This document shows, in pieces, positions 42,477-53,686 of a DNA stretch of 64,000 nucleotides. How positions within the stretch are numbered: position 1 is the stretch's first letter; every line of letters starts with the position of its first letter. A program made the translations under genes and the position numbers. The DNA is from Heterobasidion occidentale (lineage: Eukaryota; Basidiomycota; Agaricomycetes; Russulales; Bondarzewiaceae): contig JBCAQO010000003.1 of the NCBI GenBank assembly GCA_039111635.1, positions 1,550,001 through 1,614,000 on the forward strand, in the 5' to 3' direction. The notes under the pieces were generated by a model. The model made no database searches and was not told the origin of the DNA. It worked only from the letters and a program-made list of their open reading frames with translations.

Positions 42477-43435
42477 TCACGCCTTTGTCTCTCGACTAGC
42501 GCCGTCCGACGCAGCGGCAGCCCCCTGCAATGACGACACGGAGGTCGCGTGAGCCCCGATACGGTCCAGCGACACACAGCACGCAGACGACGGGGGACGC
42601 ACCTCCTTGAGCGCCTTGGCCTTCACCGCGAAGTAGTCCACGTGCAGCCCGCACTCCGTCTTCTCCTCCTTGCCCGCCCAGCGCCCCGCGCGCTCGCCCG
42701 CGTCGCCCGCGCCGCTCGGCGCCGTGCTGTGCCAGTCGCCGACGCTGCGGTACCCGCGGTCGAGCAGCGCGTTGCGCGGCACGCCGTGCGTCTGCACGTA
42801 CCACTCCACGAGCGGGAACGGCCACGCGAAGAGCGGGTTCAGCTTGAGCAGGCCCGTCGCGTCCGCCTCGAGCGGCTGCAGCGTCGCGCGCGCGCCGCCC
42901 TGCGAGGCGCGCCGGCCGGTAATGACGGACTGCACGCCGAGGGCGTCGTACGCGCGGCGCGCGGGCTCGACCTGCGGGCGACGATCCCGTTATGTGAGTG
43001 TATATATGCGGCCAGAGCGGCACGCACCTTGACCACGAAATCGTACTTCTCCTCGTCCGTCTCCCACAGGCGCTCGCCGAACTTCGCCTCGAACTCGGCG
43101 ACGGTCGCGCACCCCTCGGGGGTATACACCGCGACGGGGACGCCGTAGCGCTCCTTGACCTCCTCGACGAGCGCGTACGTCTCCGGGAAGTGGTAGAGCG
43201 TGTCGAGGAAGATGAGCGGGGGCGGGGCCGGCGTGAGCTTCGAGAGCATGTCGATCGCGACGAGGCCCGTGAGGCCGAACGCGGTCGTCTGGTGCAGCCC
43301 TGGGAGGTGGTCAAGTGCCCAGCGGAGGATGTCCTCGGGCGTGAGCGGGCGGAGGTAGGCGTTGATCGCGGCGAGGTCGGCCTCGGAGAGCGGGAGCGCG
43401 AGGGGCTTGGGCAGGTCGGGGGCGGGGGCGGACAT
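42477..43435 (-). CDS. Phosphoadenylyl-sulfate (PAPS) reductase
   Basis: It reduces PAPS to sulfite with thioredoxin, a cytosolic step in sulfate assimilation to cysteine and methionine (yeast Met16). Exons 43028-43435, 42603-42971 and 42477-42524 give 274 residues, the normal length. Motifs: TTAFGLTGLVAIDML (binding loop), LIFLDTLYHFPET, VITGRRASQGGARATLQ, LNPLFAWPFPLVEWYV, HGVPRNALLDRGYRSVGDWHST, and the catalytic KTECGLH near residue 243. No [4Fe-4S] cysteine pairs, so this is the PAPS-type fungal enzyme rather than an APS reductase. Start is the first ATG, preceded by a pyrimidine-rich leader on the coding strand. Confidence 0.93.
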
Positions 43436-43660
43436 GGCTGTTGGAGGGAGAGCGAGAGGTAATAGGTTATGTGGATGTGGATGGGCAGGACATTTGTGTT
43501 TTATCGGGGGCGCAGACGCGATGATTGCGCACGGATGGTCCAACGCCACCGTGATCGAAAAAAGATGTGTCATGCAAAGCTGACTGCACCCATTACAACA
43601 ACAACACCCCCGAGGATATCTAATTACACAGATGTACGACCCGACATGCCCCTCCCAAAA

Positions 43661-45186
43661 TCAAAAGTCTTTCCACTCGTCCCAGTCGTCCCCCTTCTTC
43701 GCCGCAGGCGTCGGCTTCGACGCAGGCGCGGAAGAATACGCCTGCGTCGCGCTGGAAGACCCCCGGGACGACGAATACTCCCCGAAGAAATCGTCCTCGT
43801 CCGCGTCCTGGTACAGCGCAGAGCTCTCCTCCTCGTGCTGGCTCGCGAGCCCGTACCCGCTCCTCGCCGGATCGTTCCCCCCGAGACGCCCCCGCACCCC
43901 GCCGACGACGCCGCCCACCTGCTCCGCGACGTCCACCCCAAACTGGCTCTTGCTCCACTGGTTCGCAGAGCGCCCGACGTCGCCCGCGCGCCGCGTCGCC
44001 TCGGACACGTACCCGCGCACGCCCGCCTGGAACGTCGCGTCCGTGACGCGCTCGACGCCCGGCTGGATGATGTTCTCGCTCACCGCCCGCGACGCGCCCG
44101 CCACCGCGGACGAGAACAGCGACCAGCCCTTGCCGAGCGCCGCGAGCGGGTTCTCCTGCATCTCCGCGAGCGACGGCGCCGCGCGCGACGAGAGCCCGTA
44201 CGCGGGGTGCTGCGCGTCGGGCGCGGCCGACGGCGTGCTGCCGAAGCCCTGGTACCGCCCGCCCTGCGACGGCGGGAGGTGGTCCGGCCGCGACGCGTTG
44301 ACCGAGCCGAGCGACGAGAAGTAGGACTCGTTCGCGGATTTCTGGTCCATGCTGAGCGAGGCGGGGTTCGGGGACGTCGGGGCGGAGGAGAAGGAGGCGG
44401 GCGAGGGCGAGCCCGCGCGCAGGCTGTTAGTGCGGTTGGAGGTGCGCGATTTGCGGAGGCCCTGCGCGGACGAGGGCCGTCCGGGCGAGCCGACGCCACT
44501 GCCCGGAGAGGCGTAGCCCTCGGGAGGGGTGGATGGGGACCAGGGTTGGTCTCGCAAGGTTGCGTCGAGCTGAGGCACGCTTTGCATTGAGTCGGGCCGT
44601 TCGTGGAGAGATCGGAACCTTATCTACCTTTTCGCGGTACTGAGTGGCGGCCCAGCAGTGATATCGGTCGTATGAGCTCATCTCTGCCTTGTAACCGCCC
44701 TGCTCGGCGGGGCTGTAGGACTCCATGAAGTCGAGGAGGGGCCCGTTCCCACCCAGCTAAATATACGGCGAGAGACGTAATTGAAGGCGACACGCCCGGA
44801 GCCGGCGGGTGCGCACGCACCTTCATCCGTCTGATCTGCTCGTCTTGCCATGTGTCCATGGACACAGAGCGCACGAAACTGGAGGGGCAGCGCAAGTCGG
44901 CGGAGCGGCACCCAGAGGCGGGAGCGGGTGTGTGTGTGTGCTGACCTTATGTGCACGCCAAAGCCCCTGTGTGTGCCCGCGCACTGGAGGCACAGAAAGA
45001 CGGCGAAGCTGGGGGGGAGAAGCGGGACGAGGTCACAGGAGAACCTGGGCGGTGTCTAGACTCGTCTGACCTGAGGGACGCCCATTGGGGGTTGGGGTTC
45101 CCGCAGTCGATGCAGGTTTTGTTCTTGAGATCCTCGCGCTTGATGAGGTCCTGGAGGGTGCGCCTGTGTGCGGCCTGGTCTGCCAT
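43661..45186 (-). CDS. ADP-ribosylation factor GTPase-activating protein (Gcs1/ArfGAP1 type)
   Basis: It triggers GTP hydrolysis on Arf1 in COPI transport at the Golgi. Five exons: 45071-45186, 44946-45008, 44821-44878, 44628-44756 and 43661-44569; 424 residues with consistent phases. The zinc finger is C-X2-C-X16-C-X2-C (Cys25, 28, 45, 48), followed by GTHRGFGVH, whose Arg53 corresponds to the arginine finger. Then SFVRSVSMDTW and RYHCWAATQYREK close the GAP domain. The long Ser/Pro-rich tail includes a segment rich in Ser/Gly/Ala with spaced bulky residues (ENPLAALGKGWSLFSSAV), like the curvature-sensing ALPS motif of ArfGAP1, and ends WDEWKDF, a coat- or cargo-binding-type aromatic motif. 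225 bp upstream of PAPS reductase on the same strand. Confidence 0.92.
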
Positions 45187-46065
45187 TGTCGAAGGGGCGA
45201 GGGAAGAAAGGAGTCCGGCTACAATGCGTGGTGTGCTGGCGCGGCGGCTGCCCTGGCGAAGTGTGGGAAAGTATTTCCTTGCTGGGACACGCCGTGGACG
45301 TCATGGCGCGCTGGAGGGGTCAGAGCGGGCGAACGACAAGGCGCGGGAGTGTACATGGAACAAAGAGGCGACGTGGTGGTCGTTTACAGGGCTGTAATTT
45401 CCCGACGACGAGCGCGGGGATGGGAGCAAACGAGCGAGGCGTGGAGGAGGACCCGAGGGAGCGGGAAGCCTTACCGTCGACTTGGGCCCGAACTCTCAGG
45501 CTGTAGCCGGGCACTGCAAAGCTTGCCCACAACGTCGTCCCCGTCCCCGTCGTCGTCGTCGTCGTCGTCAAGCCTCTACGCCGTTGCAGCCGCCGTCGAG
45601 CCCTCTGGACTGCTGCGGTCCTCGACGAAGAGCAGAGATTAGATCGCCCTGCTGCAGATAACTCTCGCGGGCTTTGAATCGCGCCCTCGCTCACTCAACG
45701 CCCTCGTTCCACCACCGCCTCGCTTGCCTTTCGTCGCCCCGACATTCGCAGGTCTACACGGTCATCGCTCGACGTCGCCGACATTCTCTTCGTGCGCGCA
45801 ACAACAACACCTTCTGTCGACCGCTGCCCGACGCGTCGCAGGCCTTGCCCTTGTCCTGGGTCCGTCCAACCTACACGCCGGTTACCGTGCTCTTTCCTCC
45901 TCGTCCGTCCCGTCGTGAGAAGCTTTCCGGCCATCCCGCTTCAGAAGTTCTCCCAGCCCCTTCATAACCCCAACCCCCCTCCTACCTCCCCGCTCCCACC
46001 CTTCCAACACCGACCCTCACCGTCCAGACGACATCCCGGCCTGCCCCCCTGCACACACCCTAGCC
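45187..46065. promoter_or_regulatory. Divergent upstream region, ArfGAP / velvet gene
   Basis: 879 bp between two start codons on opposite strands, without a recognisable gene. A short GTC repeat lies near 45550-45570 and a pyrimidine-rich tract near 45960-46050 precedes the velvet ATG. ORFs here are shadows. Confidence 0.5.
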
Positions 46066-48497
46066 ATGATTCAGAAAACAAACGCTCGTCGCGGAAGCAC
46101 CGCCGTCGCGCCTTATCGGCAGACCGTGACCCTCGACTCGGACGGCCCACCCGCTTGGGGCACCTGGCTGAATAGAAAGTCAGTCCGAGATCTTACCTCG
46201 TCCTTGAACGGCCGTGCGCTCATCTGCGGCAATGCAGATTCTACTCGCTGGAGATGGCCCAGCAGCCAATCAGAGCCCGAATGTGCGGCTTCGGCGACAA
46301 AGTGCGTGTCTCCCCTGCTCCTCGCCGTTAGATGTGGACAGGGTCCATGAGCAACGCGTGACGCTCTTCCTTGCAGGATCGACGTCCACTAGCACCAGCT
46401 GCAGTAGCGAGGATGGTCGTCAGGAACGAAGACAACAGTCCAGTAGACGAAGAGTCAGTGATTGGCTCCCATGGGCTTCCATGTGATCTCTGATAGATTC
46501 CGTCCACCCAGCGATGTAGATTGTTCCTTCTTTCTGGTCACGGCAGATCTGTGGTCTTCGGACGGAAAACAGGAAATGAACCTAGTCCTCCACCCCACGT
46601 CCTCAGACCGCTATAATACAACGCATGCCCCTAAAAGGCGACGAACGAACGCGCCCTCGACTTCGATCCATCCACCAGGTGATCAGTCAAACCCGACCCC
46701 TTCAACGTCATCACCCCTCACCCCAAAGTTCGCCTCCAGACCCACAGTCGAGGCACAGGTGGGATGCATTCTGACCGCAGTCTTCCATCGAGCGCTGACC
46801 GGGCCATCCAGCACACCGCGTTCCCCCCATTGATCGTACCTCTGATCCCAGGATATAGCTCACAAGGCTATCCACTGCCGACACCACCGCCTCCGCCTCC
46901 ACCGCCGCTCGTGCAAGACTCCACCGGCTTCCATTCGTCATTGTCCGCATACTCTTCCCCGTCTGACGCCTCCAGCTGGGCCTATGGCCTCCAAGGACCG
47001 TCTTCATCGTCCTCCTTTTCGCTCCCGTCCCTGTCCCGCTCTTTGTCTTCTTCACTGGTCACGGGCATGGGCACGGGAAGCTCGTCAGGGCCGGCGACGA
47101 CCGGCTCTTGGCAGACCGATGCTGACGTCGATAATCCCTATCGTACGTGGAGTGCGGACCCGCAGTACGGTACGCTCGATCCCCTGGGTCCTGCTCCCAT
47201 GCCCGCGTCGGCCAGCGGCTCCGGCGTGGAATCTGCACTGCGGCAGACGGCGTCCGGACAGTACCCGAACATCGAGACACGCACCAACACAAACTGGAAT
47301 CAGGTATCCACATCACATACGACGGAGGCGTATGCAGTCACGCCGACCGCCGCCGAGCCACCATCGTTGGCCAGCCTGATCGCGGGGCCGCACAACCCGC
47401 CTTACGACCAGTCCATGTATGCGTCCGCGTCCTACTCCCAGCGCACGCCCCGCAGCACGCACTCTTCCTCCTCTTCGCAGGGCCAATACGCCCAGCCTCC
47501 CCCGCCCCCCTCTTCGACGATACCCCCGCTTCCGCGCCATACATATACCCGCACGCTCGTCGGCCTCTTGGCTGCGAACGCGTGCCGCCTCCTCGACGAG
47601 CACCGCAAGCCCGGGATATTCTTCCTCTTTCAGGATCTCTCCATTCGCACCGAAGGTGAGCCCGCGCCGCCCATATATGCTTTCGCTGCGGGCCCATCAG
47701 CCTGCGCGGTGCCGCAGGGGCGGACAAGAAATGACTCTGAACTAATACGCCAATCCCTCTCCTTGCGCAGGAACATTCCGGCTGCGGCTGCGTCTCATGA
47801 ACATCGGCGCGTGAGCACAACAGTCCTTTGGGCGCAGAAACACGCCTGATCCTGTCTCGACGATACTGACGAATCGCTCCGCCCACGGCCGCGCCCGCGC
47901 TTCTCGCCGCGCTGTGCGGTTCCGCGTCTGCTGCAGCACGTTCGAGACTGGTTCGACCGGTTCGTCGCGCGTGCACACCAACGTGTCGCCCGTGCTCGCC
48001 CAGACGTTCACGGCGCCGTTCGTCGTGTACTCCGCCAAGCGCTTCCCCGGCGTCCCCGGTGAGTCCCGCTCCCCGCGCTCAGTCGCCCCGTCTGCCACCG
48101 TGACCGCGCGACCGAGCCGCACATCCCTGGCCCGCGGCGCGGCGCATCGCATCGGCGGTGGACCATCGATAATCCCACCCCCCTGTGTGCGCGCTCGAGG
48201 CGCAGCCGAGCCGAGCCTCCGTGTCTTAATAGTAGTGCTGCTGCTCATTCACCTGTCACCGCCGCAGGCACCACCGCGCTATCGATCGCATTCGGAAATC
48301 AAGGCCAGAAACTGCCTCTGGTAAGTGCGGAATTCTGACGCCCCTCCGGCCGGGGGTCTCGGCGGATTCGAGTGGAGCGCTGGAATCACTGACGCCCCGC
48401 TTGGCTTCGCTAGCGGAATCGCCACGGCTCGAGCAAGAACGGTCGCCGGAGGCGACGAGGCGACTCTTCCGACGACGATTCTGACGACGGGACGTGA
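46066..48497 (+). CDS. Velvet-domain regulator, VelB type
   Basis: Velvet factors couple development, spore formation and secondary metabolism in fungi and bind DNA as dimers. Nine exons: 46066-46178, 46238-46301, 46377-46453, 46512-46758, 46812-47655, 47771-47810, 47937-48058, 48268-48320 and 48414-48497; 547 residues, phases consistent. The first part of the velvet domain is FYSLEMAQQPIRARMCGFGDK, DRRPLAPAAVARMVV and DCSFFLVTADLWS. The second is YTRTLVGLLAANACRLLDEH, PGIFFLFQDLSIRTEGTFRLRL and FVVYSAKRFPGV. Between them (about residues 110-408) lies a long Ser/Pro/Thr-rich, probably disordered insertion. An insertion at this place is the hallmark of VelB, though it is about 100 residues in Aspergillus. 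The C-terminus is RRRRR followed by an Asp/Ser tail. VosA is the alternative assignment. Confidence 0.88.
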
Positions 48498-48734
48498 GGC
48501 GCGCGCGTGTGTGTGCCGCAGGGCCCCTCTGCTTTTTTTTTTCCTTTTTGTCGTGTACAACATTCGCTCGCGTATTGTCTGTTGCTGTCGCTGTTCGCCC
48601 TTCCCGTTCGCTTTTCACGTGTCCTGTACATACAAGCCTCTGAGCACCCTCTTTCAGATTAGATGGGGTTCATCCGTCCGCCGACCCGCTCTCGTTCTCG
48701 ATTCGATTACACACACTTGCGAATTAAAATACTA

Positions 48735-51700
48735 TTAGCCGCGCGACTGTATGCTCGACATCCCCGGCTGCTTCGAGTAGATCATGTTGTTGATCTCCGC
48801 CCGCGCGCTCTCCTGCGTCCTAAAGTCCTCCACCGCCTGCAGCGTCTCGGGGCACGTCCGCTGTATACCCTCTAGGAGCGCAGTCGCCTTGGCGCGCTGG
48901 TCCTCTTCCCACTCCGGGTGCTGCGAGGCGGGCGCGTCGTCCGGCAGGATGGGCTGGATCAGCCGGCCCGACTCCAGGTGGCCCAGCACCATCGACAGCA
49001 GGAGCATCGTCGCGCGGTGCGGGCGCCACGCCTGCCACGACGGCGAGATCTGGTAGAGGATGTGGAGCGGGTGCGCAAAGTCGCAGTCGCCGGCGCCGCG
49101 GCGGAGGAGTGGCGCGTGCGGCGTCGCGAGCTGCACGGCGGCGGCGCGGCGCCCCGCGGCGAACGTGCGGTCCGCGCGGGCGGGCACGATCCCGTCCGGG
49201 TCGTCCGCCTTGGCGAACATCTCGTCGTCGAACAGGAGCGGCGTGTCGGGCGCGCGCTCGCGGTCCGCGGAGGCGTGCTGTACCTGGCGCCGGTACGGGA
49301 GGATGATGCGCTCGACGATCCCGAAGGCGCGCAGGGGCTCGCCGGCGCGGACGAGGACGGCGACGAGGTGGTTCCAGTTGTGCGAGTCGAAGGTGAAGTG
49401 CATGCTCTTCAGCTTCTGCCACACGTCCGCGACTTCGAGGTGGTACCCCGAGGCGGAGAGCACGTCCATGTAGATCGAGAGCGGGACGCAGAGGATGCTC
49501 GCCTGGCGCTGGAGGTCCTCCCGCGGGAGCTCCGCGTTGGCGCCCGAGAAGAGGCCCTCCACCTTTGAGTAGCGCATGCCGAGCCCCACGATTTGCTGCC
49601 ACACCTTGCGCGCCGAGTCGACGTCCCGCGCCTTGCGATACGAGTTGAGCAGCAGCGTCAGCATGCTCAGCGTCGGCTCTCCGCCCTGGTCGATCATGTC
49701 CTGGAACAACGCTTCCACCTGCTCCGGACTCGATCTCCGCGCGTGGGACGACATCAGGGGCCCGTAGATGTGCTCCAGTCCGGATAACCGCGTGTTCGAG
49801 CTCACGAGCCACGCCCGGTCGTTGGGATCCGAATCCATGAGGGACCGCAAGAAGTCCTGTGCCAGCTTGAGGTTCTCCTCCGTTCCCTCATTGCTGTACC
49901 CTCGCAGGATGGCGCCAAACGTGACAGAGGTGGGCCGGATGCCCCGCGCGAGCATGTCGTCGTACACTTCCTTTGCCCTTGCCTTGTGTCCGAGGCGCAG
50001 ATAGCCAGCCATGATCACGGTGAGCGCGTAGGCGTTCGTCTGGAATCCCGTCTCCCAGTCTTTCGCGAGTTTCTCCAGCTCCTGGAAGATGGTGGCCGCA
50101 ACGTCCATGAGACCAGAGTCGCAGGCAGACTGGATGAGCAGGGTGAACGTGTGGATGGTCGGGCGCATGCCCACGTCCTCGATCTTGCGTAAAATGTCGG
50201 AGACCATCTCGAAGGGAGTGCCGATGAGGACGTACGCCTTGAGCAGGATGTTGAAGACGTCGATGCGCGGGCGGATCTGCCGCGTCCTTGACGAGGTCGT
50301 GTAGTCGAAGGCCCTGATGACCCCCCGCCAGGATCCGACCTCTGCGTGGGCGTTCATGAGCGCGGCGATCATCTGTCGGTCCGGAACGACGCCTTCTCGA
50401 ATGGCCTGCTTGTAGATCGCCTCTGCGGCCACGGCATCCCTCCGCTCCGCTAGCAACGTGATGACGGTCGTGTAGGTGATCTCGTTGGGCGGGAAGCCCG
50501 CTTCGAACATTTGTTCGAGGACCGTGCCGACCTCGTCGACCTCGCCGCGCATGGCAAAGCTGTTGAGGATGACCTCGTAGACGTGCCGATCGGGATGGAT
50601 GCCCGCCTTGACCATCTCCTCGAGCCAGGTGTTTATGCCATCAAAGTCGCGACGCTGGGCGTGGGCCATGATGACGGAGGTGTAGTGGTGGATTCTTGCA
50701 CGTCTCTTGGCGTCTCCTCGATCCCGCGCCTTGGCAAGCTCTTCGTGGAATAACTGGACGACCCTCTTCGTATGGCCGTGGAGAGCGTGCACGTGCAGGC
50801 GTAAAGAGATGCTCGACATCCCGACAGCATTCCGCTCTTTGAGGACCGCAAAGTACTGTTCCACACGAGCGATGTCGCCTTGATGGGCAAATAGGTAGAG
50901 ACCGCTCACGATGTATTCCCTGGGCTCAGCGCCGGGCTCTACAAGGGTAGACAAAGTCGAATAGAGACGATTTGCGAGCTCAAAGGCTCTGTTACGAACG
51001 AGCGATTGAACGAGCTCCAGTTGCAGCGTCAGGTTGGGTCGCAGTCCCTGCCGATGCAGCTCTTCGAGCACAGCGAAGGCGTCCTCTGGACATCGTCTGA
51101 CGATCAGGAAGGTCATGAGAAGCTCCCCCACCCGTAGCCGTTCTGTCCTGTCGCCCTTGTCTCTCTGTGACGCGACGACAACCACGGGAAACTCGATTTC
51201 GTCCAGGATCGAGAATGCGGTGTCGGAGAGCGCCTTGAGCGCGTCGTTGACCGCCTTGCCGTAGTCTCTGTACTGCGGATCGAAGATGCGCCCGCCGAGA
51301 GCTGTCCATTTTTGGCAGATGATCTCGAGGACCTTGACGGGACCCTGGGTGCGATTGATGGCCAAGAGAAGGCTCTCGTACGTCCTGCACTCGATGGCTG
51401 GGTCCTCCCCTTCTCGAAGGAATTCCATTCTCGGGAGACCAGAGACCGCGGCGGGAATGTCTCCCGCGAGAGCCATGCAGCGGACCCAGAGACACTCTCT
51501 CGAAAAGGCCTCTAGCGACACTGGATCGACGAGGGATTCTACCTCTGACAGCAGAGGCATGAGGAGCGTCGCCCACTGATTGAGCGCGTCGAGACTCCCG
51601 TCTGACGTGTAAAGGGCTTCCGCGCCTGTAGCCATGCGGTCGACGAAGGGAATGACGAATTCCGGCTTCGTGGCCAACACGCTATTGCGATCTCGGACGA

Positions 51701-52235
51701 GGTTGTAGGATTCCCATGCGTCCTGCACTTCTATGGGTTTGTCTTGGTATGGACGGCCCCGGATGAAGCGGTCGAGCAGCTCGACAGGATTTGGCGCGTC
51801 CTGGGGTCGTCGTGCAGCGCCGGCGTTGGTGGAGAAATGTCGGGCCTGAGCGCGGTGAGGTGCTCTGGAAGGGAGGGAGCCGGGAGACGCGGTGAGGAGG
51901 GATGGAAGAGCGCGCAGGCTGCAACACGGGTGGGGAGACGCTTTCGCGTGGGGGAAGACATGGCTTCCGCCTGGAATGGGATCGTTGGGACACCTCGGTC
52001 GAGGGGCAGGGATTGTCGACGCACATTTTTTTGTGAAGAGCCATTGGGAGTACTGCAGCCAGTCTGTGTCTGGCAAGGCCTTCTCCTTGCCCTTGATGCG
52101 TCTGAGACGCGTGGCCATGTCGGTCTGCAACGCGTGCATTGTGGTGCGTGTCCGAGCCTGAAGCAGCGAGGGCCTTGAGAGTGTGACCGGGTTGGAGAGG
52201 AGGGAGTTGAGTGTGAGCAGGAAAGGCTCGACCAT
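48735..52235 (-). CDS. Pentatricopeptide-repeat (PPR) protein, probably mitochondrial
   Basis: PPR proteins bind RNA in organelles and control transcript processing or translation. This is one uninterrupted ORF; with the start at 52235 (MVEPFLLTLNSLLSN) it has 1166 residues. A second ATG lies two codons upstream and the ORF stays open for 61 more codons. The N-terminus is Arg/Ser/Leu-rich with few acidic residues, as in mitochondrial presequences. PPR-type repeats lie in the central and C-terminal parts, for example HHYTSVIMAHAQRRDFDGIN, VYEVILNSFAMRGEVDEVG, TYTTVITLLAERRDAVAAE, VFNILLKAYVLIGTPFEM and YALTVIMAGYLRLGHKARAK. It resembles Neurospora Cya-5 and yeast Ccm1-type factors. The absence of introns is unusual here. 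The 3' end converges with the velvet gene, 237 bp apart. Confidence 0.85.
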   Translation of the reverse strand: MVEPFLLTLNSLLSNPVTLSRPSLLQARTRTTMHALQTDMATRLRRIKGKEKALPDTDWLQYSQWLFTKKCASTIPAPRPRCPNDPIPGGSHVFPHAKASPHPCCSLRALPSLLTASPGSLPSRAPHRAQARHFSTNAGAARRPQDAPNPVELLDRFIRGRPYQDKPIEVQDAWESYNLVRDRNSVLATKPEFVIPFVDRMATGAEALYTSDGSLDALNQWATLLMPLLSEVESLVDPVSLEAFSRECLWVRCMALAGDIPAAVSGLPRMEFLREGEDPAIECRTYESLLLAINRTQGPVKVLEIICQKWTALGGRIFDPQYRDYGKAVNDALKALSDTAFSILDEIEFPVVVVASQRDKGDRTERLRVGELLMTFLIVRRCPEDAFAVLEELHRQGLRPNLTLQLELVQSLVRNRAFELANRLYSTLSTLVEPGAEPREYIVSGLYLFAHQGDIARVEQYFAVLKERNAVGMSSISLRLHVHALHGHTKRVVQLFHEELAKARDRGDAKRRARIHHYTSVIMAHAQRRDFDGINTWLEEMVKAGIHPDRHVYEVILNSFAMRGEVDEVGTVLEQMFEAGFPPNEITYTTVITLLAERRDAVAAEAIYKQAIREGVVPDRQMIAALMNAHAEVGSWRGVIRAFDYTTSSRTRQIRPRIDVFNILLKAYVLIGTPFEMVSDILRKIEDVGMRPTIHTFTLLIQSACDSGLMDVAATIFQELEKLAKDWETGFQTNAYALTVIMAGYLRLGHKARAKEVYDDMLARGIRPTSVTFGAILRGYSNEGTEENLKLAQDFLRSLMDSDPNDRAWLVSSNTRLSGLEHIYGPLMSSHARRSSPEQVEALFQDMIDQGGEPTLSMLTLLLNSYRKARDVDSARKVWQQIVGLGMRYSKVEGLFSGANAELPREDLQRQASILCVPLSIYMDVLSASGYHLEVADVWQKLKSMHFTFDSHNWNHLVAVLVRAGEPLRAFGIVERIILPYRRQVQHASADRERAPDTPLLFDDEMFAKADDPDGIVPARADRTFAAGRRAAAVQLATPHAPLLRRGAGDCDFAHPLHILYQISPSWQAWRPHRATMLLLSMVLGHLESGRLIQPILPDDAPASQHPEWEEDQRAKATALLEGIQRTCPETLQAVEDFRTQESARAEINNMIYSKQPGMSSIQSRG

Positions 52236-52628
52236 CACCATCCAACGAGCGAACACCACACGAGAGGCCGACGCTGACGACTGCGGCGAGCAAGGGGTCA
52301 GTGAGCGCGAGGGCGCAGGGTGGAGTGGACGGCCAGAGACCGACCTGAGGCTCCGACAGGACAACGTTAACGGACTGGAAATTAATTGCTCACTCTCTGC
52401 AGCAAACTCGCAAACTCGACGCAAGAGTGAGCGCGTCCTCGGCTAGCCCCGGCCGAGCGTCCCGGCCGGTCTCGGCGCTGCATCCCCGGCGCCAATCCAG
52501 CTCGCACCGGCGCAGCGCAGACATCGGGAGCACAATAATAGGCGGTCCCATTCTCCGGTCATATTCCTTGCCAGTGCGTTTGGGCATTTGTTCCACAAAT
52601 CGGGCACCTCCATTCGACGCGCAGAACA
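52236..52628. promoter_or_regulatory. Divergent promoter region, PPR / GNAT genes
   Basis: 393 bp separate the chosen start codons of two divergent genes. The PPR ORF remains open into it, so the exact boundary on that side is uncertain. No TATA box recognised. Confidence 0.45.
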
Positions 52629-53341
52629 ATGGAAGAAGCCCCCCGCATTCCCCCTGCCCATGAGATCATTGTCGCATCATGCAATGGGAACCCGGAAGAC
52701 ATCGCGGCGCTGCGAACGCAATGCTACGACGTCCGCATAGCTGTCTTCGTCCACGAACAGGGCTTCCCGCTCGACCTCGAAATTGACGAGTGCGTATCCT
52801 GAGCAACTATTTCCGCGGCGGTCCTTGGGGGCCCCTCATTGCCAATCCCGTCGGCAGAATCGACGACACCGCGACTCATTTTTTGTTGCGTCTCGTGCCC
52901 TCCCTGCAACCGATCGGGACCATACGCGCGTTCAAGCCCAAGGGCGCCACCTATTACAAGCTCGGCCGTCTCGCCGTCCACAAGGACCACCGCCAGCACA
53001 AGTTCGGTCGGGAACTCGTGCTCGCGCTCCACCAGTGGGTCAGAGCCGATGCCACAGCCCATGGATCACAGGGGCACGTCGACATAGTTTGCCATTCGCA
53101 GATCCCAGTCAAGGCCTTCTACGCCAAGTGAGTTCCATTCCTTCTCACACACGACTCTCGCAGATGCCCAAGTCGCATTCTATTGTCGTCTAGATTCGGC
53201 TATGCCCCTGAGGTGAGTCTCTTCCCCTGCGATCCCACATCCGTCATTTTTCCTCTGCCGAACGAATCACAGGGAGGAGAGTTTGACGAAGACGGCGCTC
53301 CACATCAGAAGTTGGTCGCCCGTTTGCCCCTATCCGATTAA
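52629..53341 (+). CDS. GNAT-family N-acetyltransferase
   Basis: Four exons, 52629-52789, 52858-53127, 53194-53212 and 53273-53341, encode 172 residues. The pattern is that of small GNAT enzymes of the ElaA/YjcF type: R..VFVHEQGFP near residue 45, an ATHFLLR strand, GTIRAF, then KLGRLAVHKDHRQHKFGRELV, which holds the acetyl-CoA-binding R/Q-x-x-G-x-G/A-like loop (residue order HRQHKFG), and a final VDIVCHSQIPVKAFYAKFGY. The substrate cannot be told from sequence. Exon 3 is only 19 nt. The gene converges with the HMG-box gene, 345 bp away. Confidence 0.82.
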
Positions 53342-53686
53342 CGCATATGTGACATGCAATTGTTCATTTCTATGCATAAAGAACCATGTTGTAGGAAGAG
53401 CAGTGTTCTAGCAATACAGCCATAGATGGTGGTAGGTATACAGATATCGTCCGAAAAAAACGTCGCGTCATGTACAGTCGTGCGTGAAAAGATAAGCACT
53501 GAACGTCGAATCACTAGAAGTGGCGGGCACCCGGCTGAACCGTAATAACAAGAAGGTCGAAATCTGTGTATCATAAGTGGAGGGGGTATCGTGCATCGTA
53601 AGATGATAACGAGGAAAAGAGAGGAGAGAGAACACACTCGACGGCAAGCACATATAGAAGCCAAAAGGAAGCATAACAACAAGAAA
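53342..53686. other. Convergent 3' region, GNAT / HMG genes
   Basis: 345 bp without a gene, AT-richer than its flanks, probably both 3' UTRs. ORFs on the reverse strand here have no recognisable content. Confidence 0.5.

Noticed and set aside
51919..52024. Possible intron in the PPR gene N-terminus (GTGCGT...TTGCAG)
   Set aside because: Its length (106 nt) would shift the frame, whereas the unspliced frame stays open to the long PPR region.
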